64,000 nt of DNA, taken from positions 1 through 64,000 of the forward strand of contig NW_025933291.1 in NCBI RefSeq assembly GCF_000764305.2, given 5' to 3'. The notes under the pieces were generated by a model, which was not told the DNA's origin, ran no database searches, and saw only the letters and a program-made list of their open reading frames with translations. A program made the translations under genes and the position numbers. Source of the DNA: Hyalella azteca (taxonomy: Eukaryota > Arthropoda > Malacostraca > Amphipoda > Hyalellidae). This document shows, piece by piece, positions 1 to 12,649 of the stretch (position 1 is the first letter of the stretch; each line of letters starts with the position of its first letter).

Positions 1-1340
1 AAGCCAGCAGGATATTAAAGTTGATTGCAGAGCCATCTTTTATGAGGGTAAATGGAAAGTTGTTTAATTACTTTGTTCTGTTTATCACTAAAATATAATA
101 CTAAAGCAAAAATTATTGGATAACAGGATTCTAAAATTGCAGAAATTACCTAATCGAAGCAACGTTGGTAATCAATAAATACTCTACACATATACTATGA
201 AAAATTAAAATCAACGTGCCATCGCACAATGTAATGCTGAAAAATCCTGCAGAAATTTCTATCAGCAATATCCATAATTTCCCTAACCCCGGAGGCCTGG
301 ACAATCAAAAGTTCAGTGAGAAGCTATCAAGTCTAAGTTTAGGAAGTCGTAAAAATTTATCACTCATGCAAATTTCTTCGTAAGCTTTCATGAAAAAAAA
401 CCTGCTGTCCCCAAAAATTTCACTCAAATTACGGAAAGAATTGAATTTTTGCAACATCAAAAGCCCTACTGGAATTTTAGTGAGAAGGAGAGGAAAAATC
501 ATAAATGTATATATAATAAGATTAAATATTAGAATGGGATGGAATATTATAATTAAATGTAATATCTCAATTAGAGGACTAGTCGAAAATCGAATTCTTC
601 CCACAATCAAAGATCTAAGGGAACTTGAACACAATATTGTTTAACATCTGCAAAAATCTAAATGGAATTCCATGATAAAAATATTTGTCACAAATTTATT
701 TGTAATTTCTCGTTGATATGGAATTTCATATATTTATTTATATATAATATAAATAAATATATGGAATTATAAAAATTAATGAATTTTTCGACCGAAATGC
801 ATAAATAATAAGACTTTTTGAAATGATTTGTGTGATCTGTCGATGTGTGCATTTGAGTCCTAATATTATAGTTATTTAAAGTTTATAATAAATTTACTTG
901 CTTATTTATTATTTCTTTTTGAATGGACAGTTTATCTATTCTTTTAATCTATGATTGGATGTCATGAACTAAGCGACCATTATATTATTTTAACCTACAA
1001 AATAATTCATTGTATAAGACACTTTAAAGAAAATATTGGCAACAATTGAATATTTCAAATTGGAGTTATATGAATATTAAAAAGTTTCCTTTACGAACGA
1101 TTTTGCGATCATGGAATGTTTAAAATAAATTAAACACCGAATTATTAAACGAAAAATAAACTTTTAGATTACACAATTTTTTCCTTTCAAGCGAGCCTCC
1201 GGAGCACTGCAGTGATTTTTTAACCTGAAGGTTTCTTTTTGTTAATAAAAATTAGAACTTCTCACTGATGAAAAACGAAAAATCCTAGTTATCATTGCAA
1301 CACTCGCATGAAACAGAGTCAGCAGATGCATCACTGAAAT
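1..1340. other. AT-rich intergenic sequence, no gene seen
   Basis: The open frames around 305-644 have no recognisable motif and lie in AT-rich sequence, so I treat them as chance. No RNA gene or clear mobile element was recognised. Confidence 0.5.
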
Positions 1341-1440
1341 AAGATCATATGTAATAAATATAGATAAGCATTCATTTAATAATTCTATCATCTCAAAATT
1401 TTGAGATATACAGTCAACGCATATTGTTATTATTTTATAG

Positions 1441-1598
1441 CGACTTCAATTTTAATTGGAAAACAATTCTTGCAACTATTAGTTGTAGAGAGCGTCGTAT
1501 CATCTGCAGGTTTCTTCACTTTCGCTTGTTCAGGCGCATGGAAGTTCTGCCAATTTGTCCACTCATTGCAAGACCGCAAAACTTCGCCTCTTCAGTGA
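1441..1598 (+). CDS. Conserved exon-like frame, copy 1 of 3 (hydrophobic segment)
   Basis: The frame begins right after a plausible splice acceptor (T-rich tract then TTTTATAG at 1433-1440) and reads through one hydrophobic stretch containing VVESVVSSAGFFTFACSGAW, then a charged tail with LQDRK, ending at TGA 1596-1598. The same frame occurs at 16060 and 16528. Across the three copies the distal 40 codons are identical in protein, while the DNA differs at several third positions, which suggests selection on this frame. GT at 1601 gives a possible donor just after the stop. I do not recognise the family; one exon of a polytopic membrane protein (MARVEL-like or chemoreceptor-like) is conceivable. 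No flanking exons were identified, so it may equally be a duplicated pseudo-exon. Confidence 0.35.
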
Positions 1599-1784
1599 AG
1601 GTTTAGCGAATAAAGAATGGAGTTTAGAGGACGTGGATCTCCATTGATTGCTTTGAGAGGCTCTTTTGTTGGACAATGTGTGGTGTTTACTCCACCGCCA
1701 AGTGCTGAGCTGGAAGATTGCTAATTTACGACGGTTGGGCACACAAATTAACCAACAACATCCAATTCCAAATTGGCGAGAAAA

Positions 1785-2290
1785 TGACCTGTGTTGGCGT
1801 GAAAGTTCCTTTTTTTGTGAGAAAATTCCCTGTATTGACGAGACAATTTCCGATAGTGACAAGGAAATTTCTTATTCCTGCTTTGGATAAGAAATTTTTC
1901 GTTGGTAATTAAGGAAAAATAATTTAATTTAATAAGGAAATTTTCAATATTAGCTAGTAAATTCCCCTTTTTTGCTAGAAAATCCCCGGTATTGGCTTGG
2001 GAACTCACAGTATAGGCTAGAAAACTTTCATATTTTTAAGGAAATTCAGCTATTAACTAGCAAATTTCCAGCATTGGCAAGAGAAAGCCCGGTATTGGCT
2101 GCAAAATTCCCGCTGGTTTTGAAGAAATTCCCAGTACAGCTTATTGCTTGGAAATTCCTAGCGTTGCTTGTAAATTTCCGATAATGGTAAAAATATTCCC
2201 GGTTTTAGCAAAAAAAAATTGCAGTTTTGCTTGGAAATCCCCGCTTTTGGTCAGTAAATTCAATCTTATGGCAAGGTAATTTTTGTTCCA
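1785..2290. repeat. Degenerate tandem repeat, unit about 20-25 bp (AAATTCCC.GTATTGGC)
   Basis: Short, diverged units with the consensus AAATTCCCGGTATTGGC follow one another irregularly. Reading frames through it give pseudo-periodic proteins that are not genes. The homologous array is at about 16850-17300. Confidence 0.7.
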
Positions 2291-2889
2291 GAAATTGGAG
2301 CTGATGCAGCGGAGGCGCATCGCCTGCCAATATTTTCAACTGGATATTGGCTGGTGAGAGACACATGGAGGGCCACAAATTTAGAATGAAGAACATGAAT
2401 ATTTTAAATTTGCAGTTTGCGGACCTCAAGTGTCTTGATATTTGAGCCTGCAGAGCAGCCGAGTTGGATGGAACCTTTTGATGAGTGAAATATTAATAGT
2501 ATCGTAAAAAACAAACGCATTCAAAACATATTCATACGCATACTAAAAAAGTAAACTTGTGCGTAGAATTTACTGTCGTTGAGATCACATGTGACCAATC
2601 ACTGCTTGAACCCTTAACATGCGCTGTATTTATGTATTATTCAGCATACAATATCCATGCGCTTCTGTATAGTAATTATCCATTTTCTGAGCATCTTGAT
2701 AGCTTATGTAACTTTTATCTAAAACTTGTGTTCTATTATTTTATTAAGTTTTATATTTCTGTTTTTTATTCGTGTTTAAATTTGGATAAAAAGTAGAATA
2801 TCGTGCTTTTCAATATCATAAGATAACTCATCGTTTTCAGATCTGTTCGTCATGAAGCAACTATAACATCACTGCCAGTGCGAGTTAAT

Positions 2890-3980
2890 ATTGTTTATTT
2901 TTATATAGTATTTACATTGTCTACAGTATTATTTAGGCGCAAATATTTTCATTTAATTCTGCCGCATAATATATAAAAAACTTTTTTCTTGGAATTAGAA
3001 CTTTTTCTACGCAGCCTTTACTTCTTTTTCGTTTCCTTTTTTCTCGTTTCCTTGCCAAGTCTCTTGAGTTGTTTGTGATATTGAACAGGACTCGTGGACA
3101 TACTCAGGAAGTGACCTTCTAAAGATCATTTCCACAAAATTCCTAGTGGCACGCAGGAAAATCAAAATTTTTAGCCTTTTCTCTCGATTGATTTTTCCTG
3201 GGGGCTAAGCTGAACAGCTTTTTGAGCCTATAAATATTTTAATGAGCGTTTCAATATATTTAAGAGCATTCCAACAAATTAGAGAGCTGTCTAGTAATTT
3301 TTCGAGTGTTTAAATATATTTGCGAGCTATTTAACATATTTTAGAGTGCTTTGACATATTTTGAACTGTTTCAACAAATTTCTGATATGTTTAACATATT
3401 TAGAAGTTTTTAATAAATTTAGGCATTTAAGTCGAAAATTTTGTGCATTCACTCAGGATATTATGGACTTGAATAGAATTTTTAACGCGCAGATTTCATG
3501 TACGTTTAATCTGCTTGTGAAAAATTTCACAAATGAAGATCCATATCAATTTCAAACTTCCATCAGTATAAATATTTTAATATTATTATTATAATTTGTA
3601 ATAAATCCCAAAAACTTACGCCCCAACTTTGAACCAATATTAGCTGTGATATATTATGGTTACATTTTTTATTTAAAAATTAAATCTAAGTAATTCACTT
3701 GCTCGTTGAAACAGACATTTTTTTGCGCTCAACTATTTCAATATTTCAGTAGAATAAATCAGAAGTTGATTGATTTCAAAAGTTTACTGCGAAATAATGT
3801 CAAATTTTAATTGATGAAATCGATCCTTAATGAAATTTTTCTAATTCAGCTTATTTAGCGACAAAATTCAATTATCATATGAAGAATGCGTCATAAATGA
3901 AATAAGCCGTAAACAGAACTTCGCACAAAGAACCTATAAGACATTCATGATTGCAGTCATTCTACACACTCATAAAAATT
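2890..3980. other. AT-rich sequence with a degenerate repeat at 3215-3420
   Basis: Units resembling GAGCGTTTCAATATATTTAA recur about every 25 bp between 3215 and 3420. Nothing gene-like was recognised in the rest. Confidence 0.45.
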
Positions 3981-3984
3981 AGTG

Positions 3985-4160
3985 TGCTTCATATTGCCAA
4001 ATAGTGACACACTCTTTTGACCACCGCACGACCAATGCGTAAACTCAGATACTTCCAGTTGCCTAGCCAAACTGGGTCAGTATTACCCACACAAGGACAA
4101 AAAGTGCATCGCTTTTTGGACAAAGTGTCACTCATTTCATTGAGTGCGCGGTAGCCAAAT
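3985..4160. mobile_element. CACT-ended inverted-repeat element (MITE family A), copy
   Basis: The left arm contains TTGCCAAATAGTGACACAC and the right arm contains GGACAAAGTGTCACTCATTT followed by CATTGAGTG. Between them is the family's CTGGGTCAG motif. The arms are inverted copies of each other as in the better-defined copy at 13304-13463. Confidence 0.65.
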
Positions 4161-4620
4161 GAGTGCAACTCCTCGCTTGTAATATTCAGGGAGGCGAGGT
4201 GCCGCTAATGGCTGGCGGTTGAGACTACGTTAAAAAAACTTTCAGAATGGATGAACAACCGCAAACCAGTATATACGGAATATATTGACGCCTAAAAGGC
4301 GAATGAACTAGCTAAAAGACCACCAAAAAACAGAATTTTAGTGGTCAGAAGTTCTTTTGCAAAGAAGGCTATAGATTGCATACTTTTTCGAAATATGGAC
4401 TACATCGGAATACAATTTGAATTCAAGCTAAAATGCAAACGCAAATAAAAACTCCATACAAATGTACTATATCTCAATGACAACATTTTAGTCGAAATTA
4501 TGGTGCATTTACTAGCATGTTTTTGTGCGAGTGTCTTTCATCGGCTAACCATAAACCGGCCTTGATTGTTACATAGCATTCCTCCTGCACCATCAATATT
4601 TTTGAAAAAATTAGTAATTC

Positions 4621-5225
4621 TCAAGCGCCATCTTGAGGAGAGAACTCCAGCAGCATCAGCGAGTAGGTCACGGTTGCATTCAGCGACTTGAAGGGGTCAA
4701 ATAACAAAAAATTTGACGAAAAACGCTAAATATCAGATAAATAACTGCAAAATAATGAAATAAATGTTCGCAAACGGAGAACGTGGCTCTAAAAATCTTT
4801 CTGAAACTCCCAGTGGTTTTTATGTTGAAAAAAATATATCAAATTTTTAATAATCATTCCAAATCCGATTTCTGAAAATGCAAAGTCATCGAGAAAGCAT
4901 TACCATTATTTTTCATCATTTGTATTATTTACCGTCCGCATGCTCTTCCCACTCACCAGCCACGCAGGATCGTCCCACTCACCAGCCACGCAGGATCGTC
5001 CCACTCACCAGCCACGCAGGATCGTCCCACTCACCAGCCCCGCAGGATCGTCCCACTCACCAGCCCCGCAGGATCGTCCCACTCACCAGCCCCGCAGGAT
5101 CGTCCCACTCACCAGCCCCGCAGGATCGTCCCACTCACCGGCAGGAGGCTGTGGCCCCCCAGCAAAAAAAGTCCCAACAGGTCACAGGCGCCGCCGCTGT
5201 GCAGGCTGCTTAGCACCCCCTCCAC
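4621..5225 (-). CDS. Gustatory receptor, last two exons only
   Basis: The penultimate exon is 5225-5139 (87 bp, 29 codons, phase 0 on both sides) and reads VEGVLSSLHSGGACDLLGLF onward to LLP, the loop and transmembrane start seen in arthropod gustatory receptors before the C-terminus. Its acceptor is TTGAG and its donor is a near-consensus GTGAGT. The last exon is 4686-4621, after acceptor TTCAAG, and reads SLNATVTYSLMLLEFSPQDGA then stop; TYSLMLLEF fits the TY-x5-EF hallmark in the last membrane helix. Exon D of the receptor at 27.7-30.8 kb has the same length, phase and borders. The receptor would be a seven-helix ligand-gated channel in sensory neurons. Upstream exons were not found: the sequence above 5226 is AT-rich and then satellite, so the gene is either truncated or its 5' exons lie further right. 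Confidence 0.75.
4946..5138. repeat. 26-bp minisatellite built from a splice donor
   Basis: About seven copies of a 26-bp unit (plus strand CCCACTCACCAGCCCCGCAG then GATCGT) run up to the receptor exon. On the minus strand each unit contains GGTGAGTGGGACGATCCTGC, so each repeats the GTGAGT donor of the exon ending at 5139. Left units have CACGCAG where right units have CCCGCAG. Confidence 0.9.
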
Positions 5226-5990
5226 CTCAAGCATTTAACAGAAACTCTCATTATTATTTTCATATTATGTCGAATGAAGTAATGAATTTGTAGGAAAAAT
5301 CAAAGCAGTTTTGAAGCATGAGGATAAATATAAATTTCCAAGAAAAGCTCATGGATCTAAAAAAGTATAAATAGTATATGTCACGTATGCTAGTAAGTAA
5401 AATATGTAATAGTATGTATTAAACTAATATATTACGGTACCTTAAGCGATTGGCTGCATTAAATTAATCTAGAAAATATTCGACAAAATTATTTACAGTG
5501 CCTCATGAACAGTTTAACTCATTTGCGTCTGTTTTGTAAATAACTGATAATGATCACGATCGCGAATAAAGTTAAGGTATCGCTTTTAATCAGACAGAAG
5601 GAATGCCGATTAAGTTTTACCGGATGAAACCATTCCTAAATAGAATCCATTTACAGCAATCACTACTTCTATTCTCGTTATTTTGACTTGTTATAAATTT
5701 ATAGAGTACTAAATCGAGTTGTAAAATCATTACAACTCGAAAACTTTCCAAAGAATAATATGGAAATTTTTGATGTTGAATTATCAGATCATGATAATTA
5801 CGATTAAATTACCAACTTCATTTCACAGAAAACACGTAAACGAATTAAGTTATACCTACGCAATCACAATCAATTGATTATATCAACTAAAATTGGAAAA
5901 ATGCAGAGCCTATTAAGTAAATAACGCCACTATCAGACTCAAAATTTGATTGAAACCATCATTTGGCAGTAAAATTTTCACATCAGGCCG
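5226..5990. other. AT-rich sequence including an inverted paralogue of 42.85-42.98 kb
   Basis: No gene is seen. The stretch 5757-5900 (with GAAAACACGTAAACGAATTA) is the reverse complement of a diverged stretch at about 42850-42985. Confidence 0.5.
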
Positions 5991-5994
5991 AAGA

Positions 5995-6110
5995 TGAAGA
6001 TATTGAGAAGATATTCACATATTGAAGAGGCGACTCTAGAGGCATGAAGAGGCGACTCTAGAGGCATGAAGAGACGACTCTAGAGGCATGAAGAGACGAC
6101 TCTAGAGGAT
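5995..6110. repeat. 22-bp tandem repeat, GAAGAGGCGACTCTAGAGGCAT
   Basis: Four to five near-identical units. The same unit occurs in reverse complement at 38700-38893 and 41505-41905. Confidence 0.9.
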
Positions 6111-7240
6111 CCTAATATTATCCTCCTCATAATATCCTTCTCATAATATCCTTCTCATATTATCCTCCTAATAATATCCTCCTAATAATATCCTCCTCAC
6201 TATATCCTCCTAATATTATCCTCATCATAATATCCACCTCATAATATCCTCCACATAATATCCTCCTCATAATGTCCTCCTCATAATATCGTTCTCATAA
6301 TATCCTCCTCATAATATCCTTCTCATAATATATTCCTCGTAGTATCCTCCTCATAATATCTTTCTCATAATATCCTCTTCATAGTATCATCCTCGTAATA
6401 TCCTCCTCGTAATATCCTCCTCATAATATCCTTCTCATATCCTCCTCATAATATCCTCATCATAATGTCCTCCTCATAATATCCTCTTCATATTATCTTC
6501 CTCAAAATATTACCCCATGATAGCCTCTCTACAACATCATCCTCATAATATCCTCATCGTAATATCCTCATCGTAATATCCTCTTCATAATATCCTCCTC
6601 ATAATATCTTGCAAATAATGTCCTCCTCCTAATATCCTCCTCATAATAGCCTCTTCATACTATCCTCCTCATAATATCCTCCTCATAATATCCTCCTCAT
6701 AATATCCTCCTCATAATATCCTCCTCATAATATCCTCCTCATAATATCGTCCTAATAATATCCTCCTCTTAATATCCTCTTCATAATATTCTCCTCATAA
6801 TATCCTTCTCATAATATCCTCCTTATAATATCCTCCTCATACTATCCTCCTCATAATATCCTCCCATACTATCCTCCACATAAAATCCTCCTCATAATAT
6901 TCTCCTCATAATATCCTCCTCATAATATCCTCCTCGTAATATCCTCGTCATGATATCCTCCTCATAATATCCTCCTCATATTATCTTCCTTATAATATTG
7001 CCCTATGATAGCCTCTCTACAATATCCTCCTCATAATATCATCCTCATATTATCCTCCTCATAATATCCTCCTCATAATACCTCCTCATAATACCTCCTC
7101 ATGATATCCTCCTAATAATATCCTCCTCATATTATCCTTCCTATAATAACCTCCTCATAATATTCACCCCATGATAGCCTCTCTATAATATCCTCCTCAC
7201 TATATCCTCCTCCTAATATTCACCCTATGATAGCCTCTTT
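6111..7240. repeat. 14-bp satellite, consensus ATAATATCCTCCTC
   Basis: About 80 imperfect units of roughly 14 bp fill more than 1.1 kb. Interruptions with CCCCATGATAGCCTCTCTAC recur near 6510, 7000, 7160 and 7220, giving a weak higher-order period. Confidence 0.95.
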
Positions 7241-8671
7241 ACAATACCCTGCTTACGATATCCTCATGGTATCCCTCTTAAGAAGTCCTTCATATGATAT
7301 CCTCAGAATATCCTCTTGCCTCACAAGGCAAGCGCTATCATCTGTGCAGCTTCCTCCTCGTGAGGCGCGTTGTGAGGATACAGCGCCTGGCACCTCATAT
7401 ATTATCGCCACTTTGCCCCACATGATATATTAGGAATTTTTAATAATTATTAAAGTTTTAATCTCTATATTGTTCCATCTCATTAAAAAAAACTAAAGTC
7501 AATAGGTATGATAAGTGTCTCCATAGCATCTAACTCCGCAGCGCCAACATTAAAACGTAAATACACAGAGCCCTCATCAAAAGTTTGCAGGGCCGTCATC
7601 AAAATTCTGCAAAGCTCTCATCAACATTTTTCATGCGAGCTTTCTCATTTTTCATTTAAAGATAATATACAACGAAACAAATAATAAAAACAAATAATGC
7701 ACTATTTGAACAGTACGATCCCTGAGCTGGGATTTCATAACAAAATCTTGGAGTGCTTTTGGTTGTTTTGGTTGCAATGAAGATAATTTCACTTCATTGT
7801 CTCCGTAACATTGAATTTTCTATTTTCGTGGAACTTGTGAGTGTTGTTCAAAGGAACTTTACGTGTACGTACATAAATAACTTAGAAAAAATACATGCAT
7901 AGAAAAAAATTCATTAGCCTTATTTGGGTTAGATGTTAATTAAAATGTGCTTCTATATATTACAGGAGTGAGGTACATATATTATTTAGTATTAAAGCTC
8001 AGGTTAGAACTGTAAGACTTAAATTACATTGGAAAGCCAAACAAATCAAATTAGGAGTTAAATATGGGACTCTGAAGTTTAATTTACGCATGATATCGAG
8101 TTCTCTTTTATGGTAATGTTTAGCGTTGGAAAAAATGTGATTGAATTTTTGGCGATAAATCGACTTCAAAAAAAAAAGGTTTTCTTTGCGATCTATATTC
8201 ACGTACCATATAGAAAATTGCAATATTTTCTATTCTCGATTGCCATATCCGCATTATGGATAGCAAAATCAACACTGGATGCTTAGTTCCTGGAATTTTT
8301 GTCATCCACGCATTTTTTCTGTTAATTCAATAAACAAAATTTCGATCTTCAGCAAAATAAATGAGTCACATAACGTGAAACGCATCCTGTATTCACATTA
8401 GTAATGGCCAGCTGGTTCAACGCGTTCCTATTCATGCTGTACACGTGTTGCACTTAAGCATTTGAATATTATATGTCAATCCTATTATATCATTATATAA
8501 TGAATACAATATAACGATCTACTGACATTCACATGGAGTTATTTATGAATTTTTAACTCAGTCTTTCAAAATATTTTCTGAAGCGAGCGGCTGGGAATTT
8601 TTACCAAGCAAATGACATTGAAAAACCGCTGAATTCGACGTTGCTTCAACCAAACAACTTTCAATTCACTG
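7241..8671. other. Unassigned sequence
   Basis: A short GC-richer stretch at 7320-7400 has no recognisable product. The rest is AT-rich, and its open frames on either strand show no motif. Confidence 0.4.
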
Positions 8672-9078
8672 TTGATTCAATCAAACAACGTTTAATTCGA
8701 CGTTGATTTAACGTCAGATATCTGGTACGCTGCAAATAACAGGATTGGCTTCTTTGAGCTTAAGACGGCTCCTGTTGATTCAAACAACGTTTAATTCGAC
8801 GTTGATTTAACGTCAGATATCTGGTACGTTGCAAATAACAGGATTGGCTTCTTTGAGCTTAAGACGGCTCCTGTTGATTCCACCAAACAACGTTTAATTC
8901 GACGTTGATTTAACGTCAGATATCTGGTACGTTGCAAATAACAGGATTGGCTTCTTTGAGCTTAAGACGGCTCCTGTTGATTCCACCAAACAACGTTTAA
9001 TTCGACGTTAATTTAACGTCACATATCTGGTACGCTGCAAATAACAGGATTGGCTTCTTTGAGCTTAAGACGGCTCCT
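8672..9078. repeat. Tandem repeat, unit about 103 bp, four copies
   Basis: Units start with GTTGATTC at 8672, 8774, 8873 and 8976 and share CGTTTAATTCGACGTTGATT and ATCTGGTACGTTGCAAATAA. Copies are nearly identical; the 8774 unit lacks about 4 bp. The last unit runs into unrelated GC-rich sequence near 9079. Confidence 0.95.
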
Positions 9079-9289
9079 AAATTGCATAGTTTATGCCGCG
9101 GCCGCCACAGTTCTGCAGGCCGACGCTGCAATGCGCACGCCGCGGATTACCGACAGAAAACTTCCTATTGCTGCAGAACACGCGCAGAAAAATGAATATG
9201 TAATTTTGTCCAAAAAATGGACACTCGTGCTGCCCACAGTACTGATGCGCCCTGTTCTCCATGGGAAAATGGGTCAGAATAACCCGTGC

Positions 9290-9690
9290 GGATACAAAAA
9301 TAAATATAAAACCATTTTTAAAAACCACGTTTTTCTGGTGGTTAAAAAACCAAAAACAATGAAATAAAACAAATAAATAAAGCAAATAAAAAACTTTCAA
9401 AAAACACGTTTTCTTAATGGACAAATAAACAAATAAAAAAACTTTTAAAAACCACGTTTTCTTAACGGGCAAAAATAAAAACATTTACTCATACATAACA
9501 TTACATATCATTTTACATAACTTTAATGTTATGTAAGAGTAAATGTTTTTTTTTCGTTAAGAAAATGTGGTTTTTTTAAAGTTTTTCATTTGTTTTATTT
9601 CTTCATTTTTAGTTTTGTAAAAACCAGAAAAACGTGGTTTTTAAAAATAGTTTTTTATATTTATTTATTTTCTACTTTTCAGTTTAGCAA
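9290..9690. repeat. Long imperfect palindrome (foldback)
   Basis: The left arm contains ACTTTTAAAAACCACGTTTT and CATTTACTCATACATAACAT; the right arm contains their inverses (ATGTTATGTAAGAGTAAATG, then AAAATGTGGTTTTTTTAAAG). The centre is near 9508. Arms of roughly 170 bp show several mismatches and small indels. No terminal duplication was identified. Confidence 0.75.
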
Positions 9691-9699
9691 TTTTATCAA

Positions 9700-12640
9700 T
9701 TCAAATAATTTTCCAGTGTTAGCAACTCTGGATGTTCGACAAAAAACTCCATTCCCAACCGTTAATTTTAGGGGTTTTTATTAAAAAAATTAAAATGTTT
9801 TCTAATTATTACTTCTGATGATCAAATCTTGAATTGTTAGGCAGCATAAGCATGCATGCCAAATTTCAAGTTTCTAGAATCTTCAGAGGTGCTCTAAATT
9901 AAGGTTTGTATTTTTGGCGACAGACAGAGACGAAACGAAACTAAGAAAAACGTGGTAAAAAAATACATCACTTTTTGAATAACGCGTCCTCCTTTTTTTT
10001 GAGTGATGTGGAAACGTTATAAAAGCTCTGCTGCCTGCAAGAATCATCCAGCAGAGATTAAAGATAAAATCTAAATTAATTGCGTTATCTTCACAGAGAA
10101 ATCATTTGTGAATGGAAGTCTGGTTCAGTCCGATGAAGCGAAGTTATGCAAATTAATAAATTTTGATACCCTCAGTAGATACATTAGTTTCCCTCAAAAG
10201 TGTATATTTTTCCCATCATGTGCAAGCTAAAGCCCGGTGAAAAAGGTTTGTAGTTAAAAGCATTAGTTATAAATACTGAAATACAGAAAATTGTATTCCT
10301 ATCAGTATAATTTTTTCTCATGGATACGATTTTATTTCACAAGTTTATTATATTTTAAATGTGTTATATTACTTTGTATTTTCTGGCATAAACCTTCCCC
10401 GTGTTCAGCAGTTGCGGTTGCAAGGCAAACTCTTAATGTCCTTAATCCCACACTGCAGATCCTACGCAGAAGCCCTCACACTTTGTTAACGAGGCAATGC
10501 GTGTGGGGAAATTGCTTCAATTATTTTCCCTTAGATATTCCCCTTGCTCGGTGAATTCATGTCGATATATAGCAGCGAGTGTAGCGAAAGCGATTCCCCA
10601 ACTTCAAGAAGCTTGGTGTTCTAGGGTGTGGTCTCGTGCACATACAGGGAAGCATATAGATCATTCTACGGTGCATGATAAATGTTTTTAATAATTCTGC
10701 GTTTGGTATTTATTATCGAAAATGCAAGTACCGTATCTTATTCTTAATTAAACATGCATTCATGCAATGTTTAATTTTGCTTCTCTAATTCTATCTCAGA
10801 AATATTGTGCTGAGAAGAAACTTCTCAGGCATGTTTTTTTTATTTTATTTTTTCTCGATTATAGAGTACAATACATACAATATTACAATTATAGATACAA
10901 GGAAATCGATGACCCACTCCGATAATTTAATGGGTCATTGTCTAAATATTACGACATCTTTATTATTATTTTTTTTAGTATACAGAGGACGTAGCACTAG
11001 CTGATGCGCCCTTTAACCGCGCAAACTGGGTCAGCATAACTCAGGCGAGGGCAAAAAGTGCATTGCTCCTTAACAAAGACTCACTCATTTGTCAGAGTGT
11101 CGCCTCAGATTAAGTGCTCTTGGTTGCTTTGAAACATACGCTATCATATTTAAGTAATTGAGAGTCCCTCAATTTGCATCTACATTCAGACGAAGTTCAC
11201 TCTGTTAATTTGCAATGTTTTTGGATATCAATACGTTTGCTGAACATTTGTTTCACTTCTTTGCCAGCTCATGTATAGCTTAGTATCGTGATACAAAATA
11301 AAATATCATAAAAGTTTCAAATAACACTTAGACTAAAATATTCGTCCAATACAGAAATATCTCCACGTAGAGACGCGCTGTATGCACGGCGGCTCAGCGC
11401 CGGCATTGCCAATGCATTCATCGTATTTTGTGAGGTGCGCGGCCACGGTATTGGACAATGCAGATATTCGCTGGTGAATAAAATTCAATTTGATCGGCAG
11501 CCAGTCGCTCGTTGAAAGCAAGATTGATTGGCATTTTATTTTATCGAATGAAATATGAAATATTAGTCTGTGTTTTTTTACACTCTGATATCTGAAATCG
11601 TCCTTTATTGCAGGAAGTTACATTTTTTCTAGTAAATTTTTGTAAGTTATATTTTTTATTATATTACTAGCTTAATTTTATATTTAAATAGCATTATTAG
11701 GTCAATTACATACGATCCTGATGAACACAAATAGCGCTAACCAGCAATGGATATTCAGCACTAGTACTCATGAATGTTACCCGAACATTTTTCTCAATTG
11801 AGATTACAATGTACATATTGATAAGTTTATAGTTATATACACTATTTGTTATATCAATTTGGTATATTGTTTTCCATATAAATATAGGTACTATTATATA
11901 TACTATTATGTATATCATTTGTTTTGCCGTTGATATAACTCTTAAAGCAAAATCGCTTTCCCATCGATAGGCAGGAAATATCCCCTTATTAATAATTATT
12001 AATTTATTTGATTTTTTGTTTAGGTTTGGTAAAGTTGCGATATTCCAGCGAAGGGGAGATTAACTCCATATCAATAGAGGGTATCATTAATAGAAGGTAG
12101 GAGAGAAAAGTGAGGGTAAGTGGGAAAAATGAGGGGACGTCAGCTCCAGGTTGCGAAATTCCCTCACGCTAAATAAACCATCCGCTTATCGGGCGGTTGA
12201 ATAACGTGAACGGATAACGTCCACAAAATCGTTAGAATATCTGTCGTGTCACAACAATTACCTTGCAACAATAATTACAGAGCTCGAAAATTATTTCATT
12301 GCAAAAGGGCCATGAAAAACACTGATGGCTTTGACACAAGCAATTAGTATGCACAATATAAACAATATGTGCACTGCAGTTAGTGGAAAGTATTGAAATT
12401 GAACGATTGGAATCCATTAAGCTTTGAAAACCTAGTAACTATATAATTTGCATGTCACTCTACAGCAATCCATGCCGGCTTGGCGAGTCCTGTGCGATAG
12501 AAGCGATTTTTGTTGCGTGTGTTAACAGAAAATTAAAATTCGAGTGAAGAAATTCTCCCGTCGCTGAGAAAATTTGGGAGAGAAATTTTCAGAAGTAAGC
12601 TTTCATGACGAGAAAAGCAGTCTTGGTAAGTAAGAGAAGT
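9700..12640. other. Unassigned sequence with two GC-richer islands
   Basis: Islands at about 10390-10640 and 11340-11520 are GC-richer than their surroundings, and the second has an open minus-strand frame, but I recognise no family and cannot set exon limits. A half copy of MITE family A lies at about 11000-11115. The rest is AT-rich with nothing identified. Confidence 0.35.
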
Positions 12641-12649
12641 TTGTGAATT

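Larger units (their letters stand above)
1330..2885 (+). repeat. Segmental duplication, copy 1 (paralogue at 16430-17945)
   Basis: The whole segment, from the tract before the exon-like frame to a point near 2885, is matched by 16430-17945 in the same orientation with scattered substitutions. It includes the exon-like frame, a degenerate short tandem region and a closing tract of about 400 bp. Confidence 0.8.

Noticed and set aside
4878..5293. Pro/His/Ser-rich plus-strand frames
   Set aside because: They are the 26-bp minisatellite plus the opposite strand of the receptor exon.
9050..9367. Plus-strand frame starting in the 103-bp repeat and running into GC-rich sequence
   Set aside because: Half of it is tandem repeat and palindrome arm; no motif.
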